From the NCBI RefSeq assembly GCF_022662375.1, contig NZ_JAKNQL010000009.1:205172-269171 (forward strand): a DNA stretch of 64,000 bases, written 5' to 3'. Of this stretch, positions 34,161-43,233 are shown one piece after another. The position numbers and the translations under genes are program-made. This DNA comes from Pseudomonas sp. CROZ-RG-20F-R04-15. GTDB lineage: Bacteria; Pseudomonadota; Gammaproteobacteria; Pseudomonadales; Pseudomonadaceae. The number at the start of each line of letters is the position of its first letter. Position 1 is the first letter of the stretch. Under the pieces are notes generated by a model. The model was not told the origin of the DNA. It did not search any database and saw nothing but the letters and a program-made list of their open reading frames with translations.

Positions 34161-36206
34161 ATGACAAAAGCAAAAACAGGCAAGCCGGCGGAAGGCTCGC
34201 GCAGTCGCTCGCAGATCATCGTGCTGTTTATCGCACTGATCGTGTTCATCATGCTGCTGTTCGCCAACTTCGCTTACCTCAATACCCAGGCGAACTACGA
34301 CAAACAGTACATCGGCCACGCCGGTGAACTGCGCGTGCTCTCGCAACGCATTGCCAAGAACGCCACCGAAGCCGCCGCCGGCAAGGCTGCCGCGTTCAAG
34401 CTGCTCAGCGATGCGCGCAACGATTTCGCCCAGCGCTGGGGTTACCTGAAGAAGGGCGATCCGGCCACCGGCCTGCCTCCAGCCCCCGCCACGGTGCGCC
34501 CGGAAATGCGCGCCGTGCAGCTCGACTGGGAACGCCTGCTGAAAAACACCGACGCGATTCTTTCCAGCGAACAGACCGTGCTGTCATTGCATCAGGTCGC
34601 CGCAACGCTGGCCGAAACCGTGCCGCAGTTGCAGATCGAATACGAGAAAGTCGTCGAAATCCTCCTCCAGCGCGGCGCTCCGGCCGCGCAGGTCGCCATG
34701 GCCCAGCGTCAGTCGTTGCTGGCTGAACGCATCCTTGGTGCGGTCAACACCGTGCTCGCCGGCGACGAAAACTCGCAGCAAGCCGCCGATGCCTTTGGCC
34801 GCGACGCCACCCGTTTCGGCCAAGTGCTCAACGGCATGCTGCAAGGCAACCCGACGCTGAAAATCAGCCAGGTCGAAGATCGCGACGCCCGTGCCCGTTT
34901 GAGCGAAATCTCCGAGCTGTTCCAGTTTGTTTCCGGTTCCGTTGATGAAATCCTCGAAACCTCGCCCGAGCTGTTCAAGGTTCGCGAATCGGCGAGCAAC
35001 ATCTTCAGCCTCTCGCAAACCCTGCTCGACGAAGCCTCGCACCTGGCCACCGGTTTCGAAAACCTTGCCGGCGGGCGCAACACCGACACCATCGGTGGCT
35101 ACGTCCTCGGTTTGCTGGCGCTGGCCTCGATCATCCTGATCGGCATGGTCATGGTCCGCGAAACCAATCGCCAGTTGCGTGAAACCGCCGAGAAGAACGA
35201 GCGCAACCAGAACGCGATCATGCGCCTGCTCGACGAAATCGAAGACCTCGCCGACGGCGACCTCACCGTGACCGCCTCGGTGACCGAAGACTTCACCGGC
35301 ACCATCGCCGATTCGATCAACTACTCCGTCGACCAACTGCGCGATCTCGTCGCGACGATCAACCTCACTGCCGGCCAGGTCGCTGCCGCCGTGCAGGAAA
35401 CCCAGGCCACCGCGATGCACTTGGCGCAGGCCTCGGAGCATCAGGCCCAGCAGATTTCCGAAGCCTCGACGGCGATCAGCGACATGGCCGAATCCATCGA
35501 TCAGGTTTCAGCCAACGCCGCCGAGTCTTCGGCGGTAGCCGAGCGCTCCGTGGAAATCGCCAACAAGGGCAACGAGGTGGTGCACAACACCATCCATGGC
35601 ATGGACAACATTCGCGAACAGATTCAGGACACCGCCAAGCGCATCAAGCGTCTGGGCGAGTCGTCGCAGGAAATCGGCGACATCGTCAGCCTGATCGACG
35701 ACATCGCCGATCAGACCAACATCCTCGCCCTCAACGCCGCGATTCAGGCGTCGATGGCCGGCGATGCCGGACGCGGTTTTGCTGTGGTCGCCGATGAAGT
35801 GCAGCGGCTGGCCGAACGCTCGTCCGCCGCCACCCGGCAGATCGAAACCCTGGTGCGGGCAATTCAGACTGACACCAACGAAGCCGTGATTTCGATGGAA
35901 CAGACCACCACCGAAGTGGTGCGCGGCGCGCGACTGGCGCAGGATGCCGGTGTGGCCCTGGAAGAAATCGAAGGCGTCTCCAAGACCCTCGCGGCGCTGA
36001 TTCAAAGCATCTCCAACGCGGCGCAGCAACAGACGTCCTCGGCCGGGCAGATCTCGCTGACGATGAACGTGATCCAGCAGATCACTTCGCAGACTTCGTC
36101 CGGCTCCACGGCTACTGCAGAGAGCATCGGTAACCTGGCGAAAATGGCCAGTCAGTTGCGCCGTTCGGTGTCCGGCTTCACCTTGCCGGCGGCGGAAAAA
36201 GTGTGA
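34161..36206 (+). CDS. pilJ: Type IV pilus chemoreceptor PilJ
   Basis: A 681-residue methyl-accepting-type receptor. It has membrane segments at about 21-42 and 312-332, with a periplasmic PilJ sensor domain containing two similar helical modules between them. A HAMP region follows, then a cytoplasmic signalling domain whose tip is DQTNILALNAAIQASMAGDA (about 520-540). It senses pilus retraction or surface contact in P. aeruginosa. The start at 34161 follows GCGAGG; the 39 in-frame codons upstream lie in a repeat. No pilK methyltransferase gene follows. Confidence 0.95.
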   Translation: MTKAKTGKPAEGSRSRSQIIVLFIALIVFIMLLFANFAYLNTQANYDKQYIGHAGELRVLSQRIAKNATEAAAGKAAAFKLLSDARNDFAQRWGYLKKGDPATGLPPAPATVRPEMRAVQLDWERLLKNTDAILSSEQTVLSLHQVAATLAETVPQLQIEYEKVVEILLQRGAPAAQVAMAQRQSLLAERILGAVNTVLAGDENSQQAADAFGRDATRFGQVLNGMLQGNPTLKISQVEDRDARARLSEISELFQFVSGSVDEILETSPELFKVRESASNIFSLSQTLLDEASHLATGFENLAGGRNTDTIGGYVLGLLALASIILIGMVMVRETNRQLRETAEKNERNQNAIMRLLDEIEDLADGDLTVTASVTEDFTGTIADSINYSVDQLRDLVATINLTAGQVAAAVQETQATAMHLAQASEHQAQQISEASTAISDMAESIDQVSANAAESSAVAERSVEIANKGNEVVHNTIHGMDNIREQIQDTAKRIKRLGESSQEIGDIVSLIDDIADQTNILALNAAIQASMAGDAGRGFAVVADEVQRLAERSSAATRQIETLVRAIQTDTNEAVISMEQTTTEVVRGARLAQDAGVALEEIEGVSKTLAALIQSISNAAQQQTSSAGQISLTMNVIQQITSQTSSGSTATAESIGNLAKMASQLRRSVSGFTLPAAEKV

Positions 36207-36217
36207 TCGGAGCGGTT

Positions 36218-39200
36218 ATGGGTGACCGGCATGACTACGTGGCCCTCGAATGGGTCAAAGGCGAAATTGCCGAAACGCTGAGGCAGGCGCATCAGGCGAT
36301 TGAAGCCGTGCTCGAAGATCCGCAGGCCTTCCCCGGGCTGGATGAGTGCCACGATTACATCCATCAGGTCCACGGCAGTTTGCAGATGGTCGAATTCTAC
36401 GGCGCAGCGTTGCTCGCCGAAGAAATGGAACATCTGGTCGAAGCCTTGCAGCACGAGCGCGTCAGCCATCGCGACGAAGCCCTGCACCTGTTGCTGCAGG
36501 CGCTTGGGCAATTACCGATCTACCTCGACCGCGTGCAGAGCGCGCGCCGAGATTTGCCGCTGGTGGTGCTGCCACTGATCAACGATCTGCGCAGCGCTCG
36601 CGGCGAAAGCCTGCTCTCGGAAACCAGCCTGTTCAGTCCGCAATTGCCTGAACTACCGACCTTGAGCGCCGATGAACTGGCGCTGTTGGAGCCGGCGGAA
36701 CTGCCCAACGTCCTGCGCAAATTACGCCAGATGCTGCAAATGGCTTTGGTCGGTTTACTGCGTGAGCAGGACGACCAGACGCACCTCGAATACTTGGCCA
36801 AAGTCTTTACCCGCCTAGAAGCCCTGAGCGACGACGCACCCATCAGCCCGTTGTGGCAAGTCGCCTCGGCGCTGGTCGAGGGCATGGGCGAAGGCGTCAT
36901 CGCCAACAGCCCGGCGCTACGCAGCCTGTTCAAGGACGCCGACAAAGAGCTCAAGCGCCTTCTCGAGCAAGGCCTGGCCGGCCTCAATCAGCCGGCGCCG
37001 GCGGAGCTGCTGAAAAGCCTGTTGTTCTATATTGCCAAAGCCGAACATCCCACCGGGCAGATGCTGACCATGAAAGATCGCTACTCGCTGGACGACGCGT
37101 TGCCCGACAGCGCGATGGTCGACGAAGAACGCGCGCGCCTGGCCGGCCCCGACCGCGATGCGATGCGCTCGGTGCTGGCGGCGCTGTGTGAAGAGCTGGT
37201 GCGGGTCAAGGAACGCCTCGACCTGTTCGTGCGCAGCGACCGCCAGCACACCTCCGATCTGGAAAGTCTGCTCGCACCGCTGCGACAGATCGCCGACACC
37301 CTCGCCGTGCTCGGTTTTGGCCAGCCGCGCAAAGTCATCATCGATCAATTGGCCGTGGTGCTCAGCCTCGCCCAAGGCCAGCGTGAACCGAACGATGCGA
37401 TCCTGATGGACGTTGCCGGCGCGCTGCTCTACGTCGAAGCGACGCTGGCCGGGATGGTCGGCACCGTCGAGCCGGAAAGCCCGGAAGATGCGCGCCTGCC
37501 GACCACCGACCTGACGCAGATCCATCAGATCGTCATCAAGGAAGCGCGCATCTGCCTGCAACAGGCCAAGGACATGATTGTCGACTACATCGACGCCGAC
37601 TGGGATCGCCAGCACCTGCAACCATTGCCGGCGCTGCTGACTCAGGTGCGCGGTGCGCTGGCGATGATCCCGCTCAATCGTGCGGCGAGTCTGGTCGAGG
37701 CGTGCAACGGTTTTATCCGCGAACATTTGCTGCTTGATCCGCATGAGCCGGGCTGGGAACAACTTGATCATCTGGCCGATGTCATCAGCAGCCTGGAGTA
37801 TTACCTCGAACGCTTGAGCGATGACCCACAGGCAGCGGGCGAACAGCTGCTGGATGTTGCGCAGAAATCCCTCGCCAGTCTGGGTTTCTTTCCAAATGAG
37901 CCGCATGTACCGGTGCTCGACGACGTGCTCAGCCCGAGCGAAGCGCTGGTGATGCAGGACATGCAGGCGCTCGACGATCCCGAGATCGTGCAGTCGCTGG
38001 CCGACGTTCTGGCCAGCCCGGTTTCAGCGCTCAACCCGCCAGCGCTGATCACCCCCGGCAGCCTGATGCCGCCGCCGGCCGATGAAGAACCGGTCGACGA
38101 TGAACTGCGCGAGGTGTTCCTCGAAGAAACCGACGAGGTCCTCGAAGTCCTTCACGAATACCTGCCGCGCTGGATCGCCAATTCGCAGGATCGCGATGCG
38201 CTGACCGAACTGCGCCGCGCCTTCCACACCCTCAAGGGCAGCGGGCGCATGGTCCGCGCGCTGATTCTCGGTGAGCTGGCATGGTCGGTGGAAAACCTGC
38301 TCAACCGCGTGCTGGAGCAAAGCGTCGAGCCCGGTTCGGTGGTGCAGCAACTGCTGACCGACACCGTGCTGTTGCTGCCCGAGTTGATCAGCGAATTCGC
38401 CACCAATAACCAGCGTCAGCGCAGCGATGTCGATCAACTCGCCGCCCGTGCTCACTCCTTGGCCAAGGGCGACGAGCCGCTGGCCGCCGAAGACGTCGAC
38501 GATGTCGCGGCGCTCGACCCGCTGCTGCTGGAAATTTTCCGCAAAGAAGCCGAAACCCACCTCGCCAGCCTCAACCGCTTTCTCGATCAGGCCGCCGAGC
38601 ATGTGCCGCTACAGGCCAGCGATGAGTTGCAGCGCGCTTTGCACACGCTCAAGGGCAGCGCATCGATGGCCGGTGTGCTGCCGATTGCCGAACTCGCCGC
38701 ATCACTTGATCAGTTGGCCCGCGAGTTCAAGGCGCATCAGTTGCCGCTGGATCTCGACGAAGTGGAATTGCTGCTGGAAGCCGAGGGCCTGTTTCGTATT
38801 GGCCTGCGTCAGCTCAAGCACGATCCGCTGGCGCCGATTGTCGGTGCGCAATCGCTGATCAAACGCACCGACACGCTGCTCGCCGAACGCTTGGAAGCCA
38901 TCCTCAGTGCGCCGAACACCGGCCTGCGGATCAAGCGTGATCCACAACTGATCAACAACTTCCTCGCCCAGGGCATGGACATCCTCCTCGACGCCGAAAA
39001 CCTCTTGCAGCGATGGCAGAAACATCCCGGCGAGCGTCAGGAACTCAGCGCGTTGCTGGATGAACTGACCACCCTCGGCGAAGGCGCGCACATGGCCGAT
39101 CTGCTGCCGGTCGACGTGCTCTGTGAAGCCTTGCTCGACCTGTATGGCGCGGTCGAAGAAAGCAGCCTGGCGGTCAGCGAGCGGTTTTTCCAGGAAGCGC

Positions 39201-42115
39201 AGAATGCCCACGAAGCACTGATCAATATGCTCGACGAACTGGCTGCCGGGCAGGAAATCACGCCGCAGCCGGCACGGATTCGCGCCTTGCATGATCTGCT
39301 CGATGAGAGCCTCGATCCGTCGTCCATGGGCCTGATTCGCAGCGACGGCAGCCGCACCCTGAGCATCCGTGAACTGGGCAGCGCCACCGCTGAGTTGCAG
39401 CAAAAGGCAACGGCGCTTGAGCCCGATGACGAGATCGTCGAGATCTTCCTTGAAGAAGCGGTCGACATTCTCGACAGCTCCGGCCAAGCCTTGCAGCGCT
39501 GGCTGAGCGACACCGACAACGTCGCGCCGCTGTCCTCGTTGCAACGGGATTTGCACACGCTCAAGGGCGGCGCGCGGATGGCCGAAGTCGAGGTCATCGG
39601 CGATCTGGCCCAAGAGCTGGAAAGCCTTTACGAAGGATTGGTCGATCGTCGCTACCACTACAGCGAAAGCCTGGGGCGCTTGCTGCTCAAGAGTCATGAC
39701 CGCTTGGCGTTGATGCTTGATCAACTGCAAAGCCATCAGCCACTGACCCCAGCGCAGGATCTGATCGAAGCGATCCGTCAGGTCCGCCAAGGCCAGAACG
39801 TTGCCGAAGCGCCGCCAGCACCTGTCGATCACGACAGCGCTGGCCACGATCCCGAACTGCTGGAAATCTTCCTCGAAGAAGGTTTCGACATCATCGAAAA
39901 CTCCGGCGCCGCACTGTTGCGCTGGCAGGCCGAGCCGGGCAACCGTCAGGAAGTGGAAACCCTGCTGCGTGACCTTCACACCCTCAAGGGCGGCGCACGG
40001 ATGGTCGAGATCGGCCCGATCGGCGACCTCGCCCATGAGCTGGAATACCTTTACGAAAGTCTTTCCAGCGGCGTTTTGCAGCCGTCGGCGGAACTGTTTG
40101 CACTGGTGCAGCGCGGGCATGACCGCTTGGCGCAAATGCTCGATGGCGTGCGCGCGGGCCAGCCGTGTCCACCGGCCGATCGGCTGATCAGCGCGATCCA
40201 GAATTTCAGTCACCCGGTGACGGCAGAAACGCCGCCAGTGCTACCTGTTCCGGTCAAGACTGACCCGGCGCCGCCGGCTGCCGACGCTGGCGCGGACATG
40301 GTCAAAGTCTCCGCCGAACTGCTTGATGAGCTGGTCAATCTGGCCGGGGAAACCTCGATCTTCCGTGGCCGTATCGAGCAGCAGGTCAACGACGCGCAGA
40401 TCGCCCTGAACGAGATGGAAACCACCATCGAACGCATGCGCGATCAGTTGCGTCGTCTCGATACCGAAACCCAGGGGCGGATTCTCAGCCGCCAGCAAGT
40501 CGATGCCGAACGTCTCGGCTACGAGGAATTCGACCCGCTGGAAATGGACCGCCATTCGCAGTTGCAGCAACTGTCGCGGGCGCTGTTCGAATCGGCCTCC
40601 GACTTGCTCGACCTCAAGGAAACCCTCGACCGCCGTAATCACGACGCCGAGAACCTGTTGCAGCAACAGGGCCGCATCAACACCGAATTGCAGGAAGGCC
40701 TGATGCGCACGCGCATGGTGCCGTTCGAACGCATGTTGCCGCGCCTGAAACGCATCGTTCGCCAAGTCGCTGAAGAGCTGAATAAAGACGTCGCGTTTGT
40801 CGTCGGCAACGCTGAAGGCGAGATGGATCGCAACGTGCTGGAGCGTATGGCGGCGCCGCTGGAACACATGTTGCGCAACGCCGTTGATCATGGTCTGGAG
40901 TCCGCCGAAGTGCGGCTGGCGGCGGGTAAACCGGCGCAAGGACAGATCAGCCTCGACCTGTCCCGCGAGGGCGGCGACATTGTTTTCGATATCCGCGATG
41001 ACGGCGCCGGGGTGCCGCTGGAAGCCGTGCGGCGCAAGGCGATCAAGCGCGGCATGCTCGCGCCGGAAGCCGAGATCAGCGACCGCGACGTGTTGCAGTT
41101 CATCCTCCAGCCGGGGTTTTCCACGGCGGAAAAGATCACGCAGATTTCCGGACGCGGCGTCGGCATGGACGTGGTGCATGAAGAAGTCCGCCAGTTGGGC
41201 GGGACCATGAGCATCGACTCGGTGCCGGGGCAGGGCGTGCATTTCCGTATTCGTCTGCCGTTCACCGTGTCGGTCAACCGCGCGTTGATGGTGCAGTGTG
41301 GCGAGGATCAATATGCGATTCCGCTGAACACCATCGAAGGCATCGTTCGCGTGTTGCCGAATGATCTGGAAGCTCACTTCCGGGTTGATCCGCCGCGTTA
41401 TCAGTACGGCGGCCAGACCTACGAACTGTGCTACCTCGGCGAACTGCTGAAAACCGCGCCACGGCCGAAATTGCTCGGCCAGAACCTGCCGTTGCCGGTG
41501 CTGTTGGTGCACTACAACGACCGGCGCATCGCGGTGCTGGTCGATACCATGGCTGGCACCCGCGAGATCGTGGTGAAGAGTCTCGGCGCGCAATTCGCGG
41601 CGGTACAGGGCGTGTCCGGCGCGACGATTCTTGGCGATGGTCGAGTGGTGCTGATTCTCGATCTGCTCGCTCCGATCCGCGCGATGCAAGCACGGGTTGT
41701 GCAGCCGCCGTCACTGCCGGAGATCGACAGCGAACCGCACAAACCGCTACTGGTAATGGTGGTCGACGACTCGGTCACCGTGCGCAAGGTCACCAGCCGC
41801 TTGCTCGAACGCCACGGCATGAACGTGCTGACCGCCAAGGACGGTGTCGACGCCATGCTGCTGCTCGAAGAGCACATGCCCGACCTGATGCTGCTCGACA
41901 TCGAAATGCCGCGCATGGACGGCTTCGAAGTCGCCACCCAGGTGCGCAACGACGAGCGCCTGCAACACCTGCCGATCATCATGATCACCTCACGCACCGG
42001 GCAGAAACACCGCGACCGCGCCATGGCTATCGGCGTCAACGACTACCTCGGCAAGCCGTATCAAGAGTCGGTGCTGCTTGAAAGCATTGCCCAGTGGAGC
42101 AAGAAACATGCATGA
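36218..42115 (+). CDS. chpA: Hybrid chemotaxis histidine kinase ChpA
   Basis: A 1965-residue CheA-type kinase controlling pilus dynamics. Clear histidine-phosphotransfer modules carry HTLKGSGRM (about 669), HTLKGSASM (about 808), HTLKGGARM (about 1113) and HTLKGGARM (about 1253). The N-terminal IHQVHGSLQM (about 45) and weaker modules up to 600 are additional degenerate ones. A dimerisation segment (about 1360-1540) and an HATPase domain (NAVDHGLES, DDGAGV, GRGVGMDVV, about 1545-1680) follow. A CheW-like domain (about 1685-1820) precedes a C-terminal receiver (about 1846-1962, acceptor Asp in LMLLDIEMPRMDG). The ATG at 36218 with GGAG is chosen; a GTG at 36203 overlapping the pilJ stop is possible. 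Confidence 0.95.
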   Translation: MGDRHDYVALEWVKGEIAETLRQAHQAIEAVLEDPQAFPGLDECHDYIHQVHGSLQMVEFYGAALLAEEMEHLVEALQHERVSHRDEALHLLLQALGQLPIYLDRVQSARRDLPLVVLPLINDLRSARGESLLSETSLFSPQLPELPTLSADELALLEPAELPNVLRKLRQMLQMALVGLLREQDDQTHLEYLAKVFTRLEALSDDAPISPLWQVASALVEGMGEGVIANSPALRSLFKDADKELKRLLEQGLAGLNQPAPAELLKSLLFYIAKAEHPTGQMLTMKDRYSLDDALPDSAMVDEERARLAGPDRDAMRSVLAALCEELVRVKERLDLFVRSDRQHTSDLESLLAPLRQIADTLAVLGFGQPRKVIIDQLAVVLSLAQGQREPNDAILMDVAGALLYVEATLAGMVGTVEPESPEDARLPTTDLTQIHQIVIKEARICLQQAKDMIVDYIDADWDRQHLQPLPALLTQVRGALAMIPLNRAASLVEACNGFIREHLLLDPHEPGWEQLDHLADVISSLEYYLERLSDDPQAAGEQLLDVAQKSLASLGFFPNEPHVPVLDDVLSPSEALVMQDMQALDDPEIVQSLADVLASPVSALNPPALITPGSLMPPPADEEPVDDELREVFLEETDEVLEVLHEYLPRWIANSQDRDALTELRRAFHTLKGSGRMVRALILGELAWSVENLLNRVLEQSVEPGSVVQQLLTDTVLLLPELISEFATNNQRQRSDVDQLAARAHSLAKGDEPLAAEDVDDVAALDPLLLEIFRKEAETHLASLNRFLDQAAEHVPLQASDELQRALHTLKGSASMAGVLPIAELAASLDQLAREFKAHQLPLDLDEVELLLEAEGLFRIGLRQLKHDPLAPIVGAQSLIKRTDTLLAERLEAILSAPNTGLRIKRDPQLINNFLAQGMDILLDAENLLQRWQKHPGERQELSALLDELTTLGEGAHMADLLPVDVLCEALLDLYGAVEESSLAVSERFFQEAQNAHEALINMLDELAAGQEITPQPARIRALHDLLDESLDPSSMGLIRSDGSRTLSIRELGSATAELQQKATALEPDDEIVEIFLEEAVDILDSSGQALQRWLSDTDNVAPLSSLQRDLHTLKGGARMAEVEVIGDLAQELESLYEGLVDRRYHYSESLGRLLLKSHDRLALMLDQLQSHQPLTPAQDLIEAIRQVRQGQNVAEAPPAPVDHDSAGHDPELLEIFLEEGFDIIENSGAALLRWQAEPGNRQEVETLLRDLHTLKGGARMVEIGPIGDLAHELEYLYESLSSGVLQPSAELFALVQRGHDRLAQMLDGVRAGQPCPPADRLISAIQNFSHPVTAETPPVLPVPVKTDPAPPAADAGADMVKVSAELLDELVNLAGETSIFRGRIEQQVNDAQIALNEMETTIERMRDQLRRLDTETQGRILSRQQVDAERLGYEEFDPLEMDRHSQLQQLSRALFESASDLLDLKETLDRRNHDAENLLQQQGRINTELQEGLMRTRMVPFERMLPRLKRIVRQVAEELNKDVAFVVGNAEGEMDRNVLERMAAPLEHMLRNAVDHGLESAEVRLAAGKPAQGQISLDLSREGGDIVFDIRDDGAGVPLEAVRRKAIKRGMLAPEAEISDRDVLQFILQPGFSTAEKITQISGRGVGMDVVHEEVRQLGGTMSIDSVPGQGVHFRIRLPFTVSVNRALMVQCGEDQYAIPLNTIEGIVRVLPNDLEAHFRVDPPRYQYGGQTYELCYLGELLKTAPRPKLLGQNLPLPVLLVHYNDRRIAVLVDTMAGTREIVVKSLGAQFAAVQGVSGATILGDGRVVLILDLLAPIRAMQARVVQPPSLPEIDSEPHKPLLVMVVDDSVTVRKVTSRLLERHGMNVLTAKDGVDAMLLLEEHMPDLMLLDIEMPRMDGFEVATQVRNDERLQHLPIIMITSRTGQKHRDRAMAIGVNDYLGKPYQESVLLESIAQWSKKHA

Positions 42116-42578
42116 GCGCCGGCATAATCAGCGCAGCAGTCAGCTGACCGGGCTGCTGCTGCCGTTGGCGGATCGCAATTTGATCCTGCCTAACGTCGCT
42201 GTCGCTGAGCTGATCGACTATCAGGCCAGTGCGTTCGATCTGGACACGCCGCCGTGGTATCTGGGGCGCGTGAAGTGGCGCGAGCGGCAGATTCCGCTGC
42301 TGAGTTTTGAATCGGCGTGCGGGCAGAAAATCGTCATTGGCGAGCGCGCGCGGATCGTGATTTTGAATGCGCTGGGCGGGTTGCCGGAGCTGAAGTTCAT
42401 TGCGCTGCTGGTGCAGGGGATTCCGCGGTCGTACAAGCTCGACAGTCAGTTGAGTTATGTCGATGTGCCGTTGTGTGCGCTGGAGCGGGCGGCGGTGCAG
42501 GTCGGGGAGCAGGTGGCGAAGGTGCCGGATTTGTTGGGGCTGGAGAAGTTGTTGGTGGATGCGGGTCTCGTCCACTGA
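42108..42578 (+). CDS. chpC: CheW-like protein ChpC
   Basis: A 156-residue CheW-domain protein (SQLTGLLLPLADRNLILPNVAVAELI, PWYLGRVKWRERQIPLLSFE in outline). In P. aeruginosa ChpC is a second adaptor of the Chp system, needed to link some signals to twitching. Its ATG lies 8 bp inside the end of chpA, so no room remains for chpB, which separates them in P. aeruginosa. Nothing resembling chpD or chpE follows. Confidence 0.88.
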   Translation: MHERRHNQRSSQLTGLLLPLADRNLILPNVAVAELIDYQASAFDLDTPPWYLGRVKWRERQIPLLSFESACGQKIVIGERARIVILNALGGLPELKFIALLVQGIPRSYKLDSQLSYVDVPLCALERAAVQVGEQVAKVPDLLGLEKLLVDAGLVH

Positions 42579-42579
42579 T

Positions 42580-42690
42580 TGATCGTTCTCACGCTTTGCG
42601 TGGGAATGCAGCCCGGGACGCTCCGCGTCCCAAAAAGCCGAACGCAGAGCGTCCGTTGAGGCATTCCCACGCAGAGCGTGGGAACGATCA
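42580..42690. repeat. Extragenic repeat family B, copy 3
   Basis: A 111-bp composite dyad beginning TGATCGTTCTCACGCTTTGC and ending GCGTGGGAACGATCA. It starts 1 bp after the chpC stop, so it may also affect transcription termination or mRNA decay of the operon. Confidence 0.94.
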
Positions 42691-42731
42691 TTCGCGGGCT
42701 GATCCAGCCTTTTCGGTACTGTGACTGGCCT

Positions 42732-42829
42732 CTTCGCGAGCAGGCTCGCTCCCACATTGGATCTTCAGTGAACACAGATTTTGGACACGACCCAGATCCC
42801 CTGTGGGAGCGAGCCTGCTCGCGAAAGCG
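42732..42829. repeat. REP-type inverted doublet (family A)
   Basis: Inverted pair CTTCGCGAGCAGGCTCGCTC ... GGAGCGAGCCTGCTCGCGAA separated by about 45 bp, directly after family B copy 3. Confidence 0.95.
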
Positions 42830-42983
42830 CCAGTCGCCACACCTCAGTCCGACAGACAAGTCCTCAATCTCTGTGCGCAATAAACACCTTCCAGCGCAGA
42901 TGTTTAAAGACACCCGGTGTTACGGCTCCCTAGCCTACAAATCCTTGCGCCGCTGCCTACGCATGCACCAGAATCCGCCGGCT

Positions 42984-43073
42984 TGTGCACCCTCGGCATC
43001 CTGCGTAACTTGATCCCGTCACTGATTTCCAGTGATCGGGTTTAGCAGCCCATGGTTAATCTAAGGGTGCACA
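42984..43073 (+). promoter_or_regulatory. Leader inverted repeat covering the uORF start signal
   Basis: TGTGCACCCT (42984-42993) and AGGGTGCACA (43064-43073) are perfect reverse complements, 70 nt apart. The right arm overlaps the AAGGG ribosome-binding sequence and reaches the first base of the ATG of the upstream ORF. The loop holds a second hairpin, CCCG-T-CACTG ... CAGTG-AT-CGGG (about 43015-43040). Folded RNA would hide the start signal. The 240 bp before it (42830-43072) has no other recognised gene. Confidence 0.5.
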
Positions 43074-43231
43074 TGCATCATCGTCAGGCTCAGCGCCTGC
43101 ATTCGATGGCGGCTGTGCGCAGGGCGCTTCGGCGCGCCGGCTTCCTTAGGTTCCCCGGTCTGCTAACCTGCGTTCAGCTGCCACCCCTTCTTTTAGCAGA
43201 GAAGCGGTTCCAGCTTTATTTCGGAACCTGA
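43073..43231 (+). CDS. Small upstream ORF (52 aa) before the DUF6124 gene
   Basis: An unannotated-size ORF of 52 codons starting ATG at 43073, with AAGGG (43063-43067) five bases upstream. A GTG two codons earlier is also possible. The product is strongly basic at the N-terminus (MHHRQAQRLHSM, then several Arg), with a hydrophobic LLTCVQLPPLLLAE stretch near residue 30-43. It ends at TGA 43229-43231, two bases before the DUF6124 ATG, which suggests coupling of the two. It could be a leader peptide or simply a translated device that opens downstream RNA. Not recognised as any known family. Confidence 0.5.
   Translation: MHHRQAQRLHSMAAVRRALRRAGFLRFPGLLTCVQLPPLLLAEKRFQLYFGT
43148..43228 (+). 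promoter_or_regulatory. Competing hairpins before the DUF6124 start
   Basis: GGAACC at 43223-43228 can pair with GGTTCC at 43206-43211 (11-nt loop). It can also pair with GGTTCC at 43149-43154, and that second pairing extends to 7 bp, AGGTTCC with GGAACCT. TCTGCTAA (43159-43166) and TTAGCAGA (43193-43200) form a further 8-bp stem. The GGA of this segment is also the only plausible ribosome-binding site for the ATG at 43234. A ribosome translating the small ORF would disrupt these stems. Confidence 0.45.
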
Positions 43232-43233
43232 AG

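Noticed and set aside
38702..41689. Two large minus-strand frames opposite chpA
   Set aside because: They are shadows of the repetitive helical phosphotransfer and ATPase domains of chpA.
42905..43010. Short minus-strand frame (about 31 codons) upstream of the DUF6124 leader
   Set aside because: No ribosome-binding site, no homology and no neighbour supporting it; kept as unassigned sequence.
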